This document shows positions 56,354 through 64,000 of a DNA stretch of 64,000 nt, piece after piece. The translations under genes and the position numbers were made by a program. The notes under the pieces are model-generated. The model made no database searches. It was not told where the DNA came from and saw only the letters and a program-made list of their open reading frames with translations. The stretch's first letter is position 1. Each line of letters starts with the position of its first letter. The stretch comes from Desulfomarina profundi. GTDB taxonomy: Bacteria; Desulfobacterota; Desulfobulbia; Desulfobulbales; Desulfocapsaceae. The stretch lies in the NCBI RefSeq assembly GCF_019703855.1, contig NZ_AP024086.1:62001-126000 (forward strand), read 5' to 3'.

Positions 56354-57780
56354 ATGGTATCCGAGAAAAAAATACAAAGTCGTTTTGGATCCGCAATTTT
56401 GTCCGAAAATGATACCATCGCTGCAATTTCCACCCCGCCCGGTGCCGGAGGTATAGGTATAATCCGCATGAGTGGGGACCGCTCTCTTGCTGTTCTGAAA
56501 AAAATTTTTGTTGCCAAGGGCTCCCCATCTGACCTGGTCAGTCATCAATTGTATTATGGTCATATCCGGCGCGAACATGACGGTAAAATCTTTGACGAAG
56601 TACTGGCAGTTTTTATGGCCTCCCCCGAACATATACCCGTGAGGATGTGGTTGAAATCCACTGTCATGGCAGTTACCTGGTTCTGCAGAATGTCCTTGAA
56701 CTGTTGCTGGACCTTGGTGTCAGGCTTGCAGAACCCGGTGAGTTTACCAAAAGGGCTTTTCTCAATGGCAGAATAGATCTGACAAGGGCTGAGGCGGTAA
56801 TTGATGTTCTGGCAGCGAAGACCAGAAAAGGAGTGGATCTCGCTCAGGAACAGCTTTCCGGAGCCCTATTCGACAGAATAGAACCTGTTCGTGACAGTCT
56901 GCTCAACATGAGAGCAGTTATAGAAGTTGCTATCGATTTCCCAGATGAAGATGTTGATATTATAAGTGAATATGATTTACTGGCAAGGATCGGCAGCGAG
57001 GTTGAAAGACCATTGTTGTATCTTTTGCAGCAGGCGGAACAGGGAAGAGTTTACCGGGATGGTATAACAGTGGTCATTGCCGGTCTTCCAAACGTTGGGA
57101 AATCCAGTCTTCTCAATACCATTCTTCAGGAAAAAAGAGCACTGGTCACTGAAATTCCCGGTACGACAAGGGATTCAATTGAAGAGTACGTAGATATCTG
57201 CGGAATGCCTGTCAGACTTATTGATACAGCTGGTATCAGGGAAGAGGCCGGCGAGGTCGTTGAAGAACTGGGAATACAAAGAGCCAGGGAGCTCATTAAT
57301 ATGGCGGACCTGGTTCTTTTTATGGTGGACGGATCCAGACCGCTTGAAGATGGCGATATTACTCTTTATCAATCAGTGTCCCACAAACCGGTTCTTGTCG
57401 TGATCAATAAAATTGATATTGCCGAAAATGACGATGTTGATTTAAGAAAATTGTCGAAAGACTGCAGGAGCGTGTCTGTTTCCGCCAGGGAACAGTACAA
57501 TATTGATATCCTGAAAGACCAGATATTCAAAACTATTACAGCTGGTACGGATCAATGGGAAGAGGGCGGCTGCGCCCCCAACCTGAGGCATAAACTTGCC
57601 CTGGGAAAAGCCCTGGATGCATGTCGGAGAGCAATAAATACCCTGTCTGCTGGACTGACCATTGATTTAATTGCAGTGGATCTTCAGGACTGTCTGGATC
57701 ATTTGGGTGATATTGTCGGGCTGACGACAACCGAAGATATTCTGGATGTAATATTTGAACAATTCTGCCTGGGGAAGTGA
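56354..57780 (+). CDS. mnmE: tRNA modification GTPase MnmE, frameshifted
   Basis: The GTPase partner of MnmG. The first frame (56354-56776) has NDTIAAISTPPGAGGIGIIR; the second (56647-57780) starts inside VEIHCHGSYLVLQ, holds the G-domain with GLPNVGKSSLLN, the switch II DTAGIREEAG and NKIDI, and ends in the universal CLGK cysteine motif. At 56622-56626 a five-C run makes the first frame read PEHIPVRMW where family members read PRTYTREDVV. One more C restores that and gives about 475 residues. An assembly error is likeliest. It completes the rpmH-rnpA-yidD-yidC-jag-mnmE run. Confidence 0.94.
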
Positions 57781-57817
57781 CCTGCCGGCTGCTTCCCCGT
57801 TATCCAGGGATTCCTGA

Positions 57818-58480
57818 TTACTCTTTTGATAATACCAGAATCTCACGGATCAGGCTGTCTGCCCCGTCTGCGATCTGATCGACACGGGAGTCGAGCATAT
57901 AACATGGAGTTGTCACCAGTCTGTTTTCACGGTCGACTACTATTTCTCCATGACCTGTGGCAGTATGTGTCCCACCCATTTTAACTATATTCTCCTCCAC
58001 CTGAAGGTCATTTCCCAGGGTAACTTTTGCCCCGTTTATCAATTTTGCAAGAATAACAGGAGCAATACAGAGAGCCCCAATGGGTTTGCCTGCCCTGTGG
58101 GTGTCAGTAACTGCTTTTTCAACTGATTTTTCAACTGTACAGTCAGAACCGTCAAAAGCAAAAGTCGAGAGGTTTTTTGCTGCCCCGAAACCTCCCGGTA
58201 ATACGAGAGCATCATGATTTTCGGGTGAATAATCCTGGAGACTTTTCACATTTCCCCTGGCTATTCTGGCAGATTCAACGAGGATATTACGTTTTTCCTC
58301 AGTCGGTTCACCTGTGATGTGATTGATCACATGGAACTGTTCCCTGTCGGGCGCATAACATTGAAATTCAGCTCCAGCCCGGTGAATGGCAAGAAGAGTC
58401 AATGTTGCCTCGTGAATTTCCGCACCATCAAGATGACCACATCCGGAAAGAACGACTGCAATGGATTTTTTGTCTTTCAT
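57818..58480 (-). CDS. elbB: Isoprenoid biosynthesis glyoxalase ElbB
   Basis: A 220-residue DJ-1/PfpI superfamily protein. ElbB converts glyoxal in vitro and was tied to isoprenoid synthesis in E. coli. It has the start KSIAVVLSGCGHLDGAEIHE, the nucleophile-elbow cysteine in IGALCIAPVILAKL, and the conserved LVLPGGFGAAKNL. The frame extends to 58495, but ATG 58480 has GGAG six bases upstream, and that site falls inside the longer form. It converges with mnmE; a GGGGAAG/CTTCCCC stem (57771-57797) lies between them but lacks a T tract. Confidence 0.9.
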   Translation of the reverse strand: MKDKKSIAVVLSGCGHLDGAEIHEATLTLLAIHRAGAEFQCYAPDREQFHVINHITGEPTEEKRNILVESARIARGNVKSLQDYSPENHDALVLPGGFGAAKNLSTFAFDGSDCTVEKSVEKAVTDTHRAGKPIGALCIAPVILAKLINGAKVTLGNDLQVEENIVKMGGTHTATGHGEIVVDRENRLVTTPCYMLDSRVDQIADGADSLIREILVLSKE

Positions 58481-58542
58481 TTTTATCTCCTTCACTCCGA
58501 GGTTTTTAAACGGCCTGTTTTCATGAATTTAACCAATACTCT

Positions 58543-60822
58543 TTATCCCTTGCTCTCAAGTTCCTTCAGGAGTGCCTGCGCCTCGGAACGTTCTCTGAAA
58601 TTCTTTTTTGATTTCAATGATTCTTTTACCGATACCAGGGCATTGGCCTTTTCTCCGTTTCCATATTGGGCAAGTGCAAGATGATAGAGGATTACAGGGT
58701 CACCAGATCGGTTTTCCAGAGCCTGTTTGAACTGGGAGATGGCAAGAGTATAGGACTTTCGCTTGTAATGAACCCATCCGAGGGTATCTGCAATCTGGGG
58801 TTGTTTTGGATAGGCTTGCTTGGCCTGCATGGCAAGACGAAGCGCTTCACCCAGATCACCGTTTTCTTCAGACGCTATAAGCCATGCAAGGTTATTGGCG
58901 GCAGTGGGTATGTTTGGCTGGGTTTTCAGGACTTCGGTGTAAAGCTTTTTAGCCTCACTATTTTTGTTTTGTTTTTCATAAATGGAGGCAAGCCCCATTT
59001 TAGCCACAATAGAATCAGGGTGTTTTTCCAGAATTGTATTGAATTCTTTCCGGGCGTTTTCAAGTTGGTTGAGTCGGGTGAAGAGTTTGGCAAGGAAAAG
59101 GTAAGGTTGTGGATTATCGGGTTGCAGTGTTTTTGCCTGGTTGAAAGCTTCAATGGCTTTTTCAGGCTGGTTATTCCTGGTGTACAGTTCTCCTAAAAGA
59201 AGGTAATGTCCGCTGAATTTATTGTTTTTGATATGTTGTTTTACAAAGTCAATGCTCTTGCCGATATCATTATTGGTTGAAAGAGCTGCCAATAGCGCCA
59301 ATGTTTTTGAACTTTGTGGTACAACTTTAAGCAGCCGTGCCAGGGACTCCCTTGCCTTTTCACGATCGTTCATACCAAGGTAGGCGATACTGAGACTGCT
59401 GATCAGTTCAGGATCACCCGCAACCTGTTTCTCAATACCACGGATAAGTTTGATTGCTTTTTCATACTCCTTAGCCTGTACCAGGGATTTGACGAGTATC
59501 TTTACAGCAATAAAATTATTCGGATTGATTTTCAGAGAAATGGAGGCTTCTTTTCGGGCCCTGAGACTTTCCCCCTGCATGAGAAATATTTGAGCGGCAA
59601 GTGCGTGGTAACGATCATTGGTTGGAGTGTTTTTTAAAGCCTGTTCAATACTTTGTTGAGCAAGATTTTTCTCTCGGTTACGGAGATGTGCAAGAGCTGA
59701 ATAGTAAAATGGCTCACCCCATTCGGGATAATTTTTCAACAGGGGTGTGAGAATTTCAAGTGCTTCCGTGTTTTTTCCCTCATTGATTGCAAACCGGGCT
59801 TTGAGCAGATTTGCGCCGCCATTGGCAGGGTTGGTTGCCAGGATGCTCTCCATGAGTTCACGGGCTTTTTCAAGGTCTTTTTGCTCGAATTTTAATGTGG
59901 CGATTTTTACTGTAACCTGATTATTATCAGGAAACCTTTCCTCTGCTTTTTTCAATATTTCTTCGGCATCGTTGTATTTTTTCTGTTTCTGGTAAAAATC
60001 TGCTAACATGAGGTGGAGCTGAACAGAATCGGGTTTTATTTCAAGAGCCTTGAGAAGAGCATCTCCAGCTTTATCAAAATTACGACGTTTTATGTGAAAA
60101 TTGGCAAGTGTGGTGTAGAGCTGAACATTTTCAGGGAATCGTTCTGTCATTATTTTTAACTGGTTGTGAAATGCCTGTTCATTCCGGCTCTGATCGAAAA
60201 GGGTTAATAAGGAACGATGATTGGAAAAAGTGTCGGGAGCCAGGTCAATGGCTTTACGAAACATTTTCTCCCCTTCTTTCCATTTTTTCTGACTGGCAAA
60301 AATCCGGCCTTTGATATTGTAAAGTTTGTCGTTTTCCGGATCCTTGTTTATAGCCTTATCCACATTTTCAAGAGCCTTGGTGAAATGACCTTCAATGAGT
60401 TCGATATTGGCAATAAGGGCCAGGGCTTCTGGATATTCGGGGTCTTTTTCAAGGACCCGCTCAACGTATGTACGAGATTCCTTGGTATTTCGAGACAGTA
60501 AATAAAACTCTGCCACTTTTACCCCCGCATCAAGGTTTGAAGGATCAAGACCTGCTGCTCTCTGCAATTCACGGAATGCTCCTTTCGGGTCACCATTTTT
60601 CAGAAGAAGCAGGCCAAGCTGGTATCTGGCATCTGCGTACTTCGCGTCAAGTTGAATGGCGTTTTTGAGTTCAAGAATCGCGGATTTTTGATCATCAATT
60701 TTTACATATTCCAGAGCACGCTGGTAATGTTTTATCTTCTTCTGTTCAGGGTTTGAACATGCTGTGAGAGTCAACAGGAGTGAGAGCAGGATAAAAAGTC
60801 CGGCAAAATGTCGCAGAGTCAT
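58543..60822 (-). CDS. TPR-repeat lipoprotein resembling PrsT
   Basis: A 759-residue periplasmic or outer-membrane lipoprotein built of many TPR units. The signal peptide ends in the lipobox LTLTAC, so the cysteine should be lipidated after Lgt. TPR-type pairs recur throughout, e.g. YQLGLLLLKNGDPKGAFREL, IKRRNFDKAGDALLKALE and VHYKRKSYTLAISQFKQALE. PEP-CTERM/exosortase loci typically carry a large TPR lipoprotein (PrsT). ATG 60822 was chosen because the 24 extra residues of the longer frame precede the signal peptide. It diverges from the export gene at 61409. Function is scaffolding or assembly by inference. Confidence 0.85.
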   Translation of the reverse strand: MTLRHFAGLFILLSLLLTLTACSNPEQKKIKHYQRALEYVKIDDQKSAILELKNAIQLDAKYADARYQLGLLLLKNGDPKGAFRELQRAAGLDPSNLDAGVKVAEFYLLSRNTKESRTYVERVLEKDPEYPEALALIANIELIEGHFTKALENVDKAINKDPENDKLYNIKGRIFASQKKWKEGEKMFRKAIDLAPDTFSNHRSLLTLFDQSRNEQAFHNQLKIMTERFPENVQLYTTLANFHIKRRNFDKAGDALLKALEIKPDSVQLHLMLADFYQKQKKYNDAEEILKKAEERFPDNNQVTVKIATLKFEQKDLEKARELMESILATNPANGGANLLKARFAINEGKNTEALEILTPLLKNYPEWGEPFYYSALAHLRNREKNLAQQSIEQALKNTPTNDRYHALAAQIFLMQGESLRARKEASISLKINPNNFIAVKILVKSLVQAKEYEKAIKLIRGIEKQVAGDPELISSLSIAYLGMNDREKARESLARLLKVVPQSSKTLALLAALSTNNDIGKSIDFVKQHIKNNKFSGHYLLLGELYTRNNQPEKAIEAFNQAKTLQPDNPQPYLFLAKLFTRLNQLENARKEFNTILEKHPDSIVAKMGLASIYEKQNKNSEAKKLYTEVLKTQPNIPTAANNLAWLIASEENGDLGEALRLAMQAKQAYPKQPQIADTLGWVHYKRKSYTLAISQFKQALENRSGDPVILYHLALAQYGNGEKANALVSVKESLKSKKNFRERSEAQALLKELESKG

Positions 60823-61408
60823 AAGAAACCTTGAGTTAAGAATTATCATTAAAGAAAAGACAGAGTGTCTGTCACTTTTCATTCGGTTCCGCAAAATTGG
60901 CAGACATAAAAAACTTGTTCTAGTTTAAAGGAAAAATATGAGTTTTCCTATCGAAAAATAAGATATGATAAAGGTTGACACAATATTGATGCAATTTAGA
61001 CCTGATACCTGCAACTGGCAAGTTCAGTGGAGGAATAAGTATCAATGGCGCAGACGGTTTGAGATGTTATATTTCATTATTAGCGAACCGCGGCGATCTT
61101 GCAAGACTTCGAATTTAATGAAATTCTACGCTTCTGAGGGTAAAGAAATTGAAAAAATATTTTTTATACATTCAAATTATGAGTGCATAAAGGGTGCATT
61201 GTGGTAGCTAACATATTGATATTGAATAAATTATTATTATTTTTTCCTGATCTGCATGGTTTGTGACAGAAATTAAGTGACTTTATGGTCAGGCTATTAA
61301 GTGACAAAAAATCAAAGATATGATTTACTGTGTCCTAACCAAATATTACTGATCAGGATTTTGAAGATAAATCTGATCGTTTTATATCTGTCCAGATGAG
61401 GTTCAAAA
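60823..61408. other. Divergent intergenic region, prsT-like / export gene
   Basis: 586 bases, markedly AT-rich. A forward frame at 60965-61207 (80 codons) lacks a ribosome site and reads poorly, so I do not call it. The main element is the pair of ATTAAGTGAC direct repeats at 61272-61305 (see there). No clear sigma-54 promoter was found. Confidence 0.45.
61263..61324 (+). promoter_or_regulatory. GTGAC direct repeats and possible promoter
   Basis: ATTAAGTGAC occurs at 61272-61281 and again at 61296-61305, 24 bases apart, and a third GTGACA lies at 61263-61268. A TATGAT-like -10 follows at 61319. The spacing near two helical turns suggests an activator-binding site for the exopolysaccharide genes; this is inference. 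Confidence 0.45.
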
Positions 61409-62128
61409 ATGCCCAGTAGAATCCTTTTTGTTCATGTTTGTATCGTTGTCTTTCTTTTTTCTGTTCCATTGGCTTTCGGAGCTCAATCAACAGCAGATGT
61501 TCCTGTCACAAAAGAGTTGCGGGAAAAAGCTCTGAAGGACATTCTTGGAAAAACGAAAGAACTTCCAAAGATTGAAAAAGAGTATGTAATCGGTCATGGT
61601 GATTATCTTCGGGTGCAGGTTTATGGTGAGGGCGATATGGCCGCTGCAGATATTTCCATCGGTGGAGAACCAAGGTCTGCCGACGCGCCCCGTCAGGGCA
61701 GAGGTGTAAAGGTACAACTCGATGGGCGTATTTCCCTCAAACATATCGGTGATGTGGAAGCAGTCGGGCTGACGTTAACACAGCTGGCTGATTATCTCAA
61801 AATCTTGTTTGCAACTGTATTTGATGATCCGGTTGTGACGGTTGTTCTGGAGCAGAGTAACAGCCAGAGATATACTGTTATGGGAAAGGTTGCTAACCCT
61901 GGGATATTCTTTATTGATTATCCGATTACCCTGGTACAGGTTATAGCCCGGTGCGGTGGATTTACTGAATGGGCTAATTCAGAGGTTACAGTCGTCAGAA
62001 AGGGGGCGGAAGAAAACAAACTTTTTAAAAAAAATATAATGAAATTTGATTATGATGATTTTCTGGAAGGAAAAAAGGTAGAAAGGAATATTTTTATAAA
62101 ATCAGGTGATTATATTATCGTGCATTGA
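61409..62128 (+). CDS. Polysaccharide biosynthesis/export protein (Wza-like)
   Basis: A 239-residue exported protein with a signal peptide (MPSRILFVHVCIVVFLFSVP up to AFGA). The Poly_export domain starts at IGHGDYLRVQVYGEGDM and the SLBB-like part includes YTVMGKVANPGIFF and VIARCGGFTEWANSEVTVVR, typical of Wza/KpsD-like outer-membrane export proteins. It lacks a lipobox and is shorter than Wza. It is the first gene of the forward block with the beta-barrel and EpsI-like genes. ATGAGG lies seven bases before ATG 61409. Confidence 0.87.
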   Translation: MPSRILFVHVCIVVFLFSVPLAFGAQSTADVPVTKELREKALKDILGKTKELPKIEKEYVIGHGDYLRVQVYGEGDMAAADISIGGEPRSADAPRQGRGVKVQLDGRISLKHIGDVEAVGLTLTQLADYLKILFATVFDDPVVTVVLEQSNSQRYTVMGKVANPGIFFIDYPITLVQVIARCGGFTEWANSEVTVVRKGAEENKLFKKNIMKFDYDDFLEGKKVERNIFIKSGDYIIVH

Positions 62129-62147
62129 TGACATGGAGGGCTGTCTG

Positions 62148-63622
62148 ATGTCTGTTAAATTCTATGTAACCAGGATTTCTGTTGGAGTAATATGCCTGGC
62201 TTTTTTGAGTCCTCTTGTTTCTTCTGCAAGGGAAAACAGCCTGACTGGAGGAATGAGTGTTTCCTATGATTACAATACCAGATCTAAGGATAAAATTGCT
62301 GATGATCCTGCCACATCTGTAGATGAATCTCTCCAGAATGGTGACAGGAATTATCGCAGTATTACTATTACTCCCCTGGTGAAATTCATTTCCAGAAGCG
62401 AGAGAGACAGTCTTGAATTGCGGAGTGCACCGGGGCTGAAATATGATATCAGGGAATCAGAAACAAACTGGGATTATGACCTGTATGCGGGAGCAGACCG
62501 TTTTTTTACGAAAGCCTGGCAGATACGACTCTCTGATTCTTATGTCAAAACAGATTATTTTCAGACCAGTTTCTCGGGCAACCAGGGAGCAACCGATTCC
62601 GGGGAAAATGTTGTGACATCAGGATCTGATGAACTCTCTCCTGATCTCGGCAGGAGACGATACTGGACCAATACCCTGAGCCTGTTTTCTGATTACACCT
62701 ATTGGGAAGACAGCCTTTTTCAGGTTGGAGTCAATTATGTGGCCTTAAGGAACGACGATACCGGCGTCAATGGATATGATGATTATGACAGATATACATT
62801 GAGCCTTCGCAATGAACATCGGTTTACATCCATCTGGAAAACAATTACTGATCTGAGTTTTGTCCGGGGGAATTTGATACAGCTGACCAGCCCATAATAT
62901 CAGACGTAAATGGGCAGGACATTCAGCAGAATACTCAGGGGTCGGATGATGTGAAGGAATATCGTGCCACGTTGACGGTGGAAAACTATTCGTTTATTAA
63001 AAATGTCCTGTCTCTCATGTACAATTACGTCGGTTCCAAATATGATGAAGAGGCACTTAATGACAGTGATATTCATCAGCTGCGTGTCACATGGAAAAAA
63101 GATTACTCGCCCCATGTGTACACAATTGTGGGCCTGGGACCCTCATATCAGAAGACGGAAGGGCGGGATGCGGATTGGGGTGCAAATGGTACGGCGGAAT
63201 GGAACTATGTTCTGGAGCAGGGTAATTTGAATTTTCTGCTTGATAAGAGATATGATGTAAACAATTTTTCAGGAAATGGTGATCGGGGCTTTGTTGATAC
63301 CTGGGAAACACGGTTTTCTTTTAATCAAAACCTGCTCGAAAGTTTTGGAATGAACGGTTTTCTTTCCTATATTTATGAAAACAGAAAAAGTTCGCAGACA
63401 ACGCAGGATGCCAGCATCGAATCCGATCAGGCACAGCTTGAGGAATTTTACCGAAACCGATATAGTGCCGGCCTTGGTTTCTCGTATTCTTTTATGAAAT
63501 ATTACAGCGTTGGTCTGAACTATATCTACACAAAACTGGATTCAGAAAGAACTGACGAAGAGTATGATGATCATAGAGTTTTTCTCACTTTTTCCTGGAA
63601 CAGGGAACTTTACCGCTGGTAA
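62148..63622 (+). CDS. Outer-membrane beta-barrel-like protein, frameshifted
   Basis: A signal peptide (MSVKFYVTRISVGVICLAFL, then SPLVSSA) is followed by alternating hydrophobic/aromatic strands rich in Tyr, Trp, Asp and Asn, like the TIGR03016-type beta-barrels of exosortase loci. The first frame ends at 62897 and the second starts before 62951 with VKEYRATLTVENYSF. One base added to the five-G run at 62866-62870 makes VRGEFDTADQPIISDVN continuous, giving about 491 residues. ATG 62148 has GGAGGG eight bases upstream. The role, presumably in export or surface assembly, is inferred from position. Confidence 0.75.
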
Positions 63623-63634
63623 CAACCGCAGCCT

Positions 63635-64000
63635 ATGAGAAATACGATACAAATCTTCAGAGTTATAATTGTACTCATTCTTTTTGGATTGACCTGGTAC
63701 CTGTTGCAGTTGACAACCAGTGTCGCAAAAATAAGCATAAAAAAATCGCTCTCCACTTTTCCCCATGAGATTGGAGAATACCGTCTCTCAAATTCCTTTC
63801 AGTCTTCAGCGGCCGTCATTGAAATGCTTGGTGTAGATGATTACATCCAGTATAATTATGTCAATGATCAGGGAGATATCATTAATTTATATGTGGGGTA
63901 TTACAAGGCTGTCGGTGTTGACGGAGGGTATCATTCTCCCAAAAATTGTCTTCCCGGAGGTGGTTGGGGAATTGATCAGATCAAAACACAAAATCTTGAC
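63635..64000 (+). CDS. EpsI/exosortase-associated protein, partial
   Basis: The first 122 residues of a gene cut by the window end. An N-terminal transmembrane helix (VIIVLILFGLTWYLLQL) is followed by FPHEIGEYRLSNSF and the EpsI-family core GGYHSPKNCLPGGGW, in which the conserved His-Ser-Pro-x-x-Cys is seen. EpsI domains occur alone or fused to the C-terminus of exosortases. ATG 63635 lies 12 bases after the beta-barrel stop. This is the strongest evidence that the block is an exosortase (PEP-CTERM) locus; the exosortase itself should lie beyond the window. Confidence 0.88.
   Translation, partial: MRNTIQIFRVIIVLILFGLTWYLLQLTTSVAKISIKKSLSTFPHEIGEYRLSNSFQSSAAVIEMLGVDDYIQYNYVNDQGDIINLYVGYYKAVGVDGGYHSPKNCLPGGGWGIDQIKTQNLD

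Noticed and set aside
57771-57797. GGGGAAG/CTTCCCC stem after mnmE as a terminator
   Set aside because: The 13-base loop is not followed by a T tract.
60965-61207. 80-codon forward frame in the AT-rich gap before the export gene
   Set aside because: No ribosome site, poor composition and no recognisable motif.

Overview
The window is gene-dense, roughly even in GC, and has no rRNA, tRNA, insertion sequence, integrase or CRISPR array that I could see. It looks like a chromosome segment of a sulfate- or sulfur-metabolising deltaproteobacterium (Desulfobacterota, probably near the Desulfobulbales). The grounds are the split ATP synthase locus with AtpZ/AtpI ahead of atpB-atpE, an F-type b subunit with a signal peptide, UbiD/YjbQ/RluB neighbours, EF-P with EpmA, an NhaD-SulP pair and a PEP-CTERM/exosortase-type polysaccharide locus. 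The lineage is inferred from gene content, not from a search.

Layout: 0.5-3.7 kb hemL, then atpZ-atpI-atpB-atpE (F0 a and c subunits). 3.8-5.9 kb a nucleoside-phosphorylase-like protein and rimO. 6.0-9.7 kb a reverse-strand block yjbQ - small unknown gene - ubiD - rluB, with an HU gene beyond it. 10.1-17.1 kb glgA, gap and a very large protein with a PPDK-like nucleotide-binding and phosphohistidine module. 17.2-20.9 kb a DUF2892-like/ArsR pair, an acetyl-CoA synthetase-like enzyme and an isochorismatase-family hydrolase. 21-30.2 kb alaS, then the second ATP synthase operon (b', b, delta, alpha, gamma, beta, epsilon), closed by a strong terminator. 30.3-36 kb reverse-strand amidase, mutS, HIT and phosphodiesterase. 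36.4-37.9 kb efp-epmA. 38.3-40.9 kb a Wzz-type chain-length protein and an ExeA-like ATPase. 41-46.8 kb ygiQ, nhaD and sulP, all reverse. 46.9-48.9 kb a disrupted small gene, an orphan LuxR-type response regulator flanked by dispersed repeats, and a second HU gene. 48.9-52.5 kb reverse-strand methyltransferase-mnmG-lgt. 52.8-57.8 kb the classical rpmH-rnpA-yidD-yidC-jag-mnmE run. 57.8-64 kb elbB, a TPR lipoprotein resembling PrsT, then polysaccharide export protein, outer-membrane beta-barrel-like protein and an EpsI-like protein cut by the window end.

Working together: the two atp clusters jointly encode a complete F1F0 ATP synthase. NhaD and SulP handle sodium/proton and anion traffic. The 38-41 kb and 58-64 kb blocks probably belong to one exosortase-associated exopolysaccharide system split in two. 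The rpmH-mnmE block serves ribosome, RNase P, membrane-protein insertion and tRNA modification.

Five genes (ubiD, the amidase, mnmG, mnmE and the beta-barrel gene) are each broken by a one-base deficit in a run of four or five G or C. Adding one base restores a full-length, family-like protein every time, so a systematic homopolymer error in the underlying assembly is the simplest reading. No single feature is a proven new system. The best leads are the large PPDK-like protein beside a divergent glycogen synthase, the repeat-flanked response regulator, the UGA-interrupted small gene, and the split exosortase locus.
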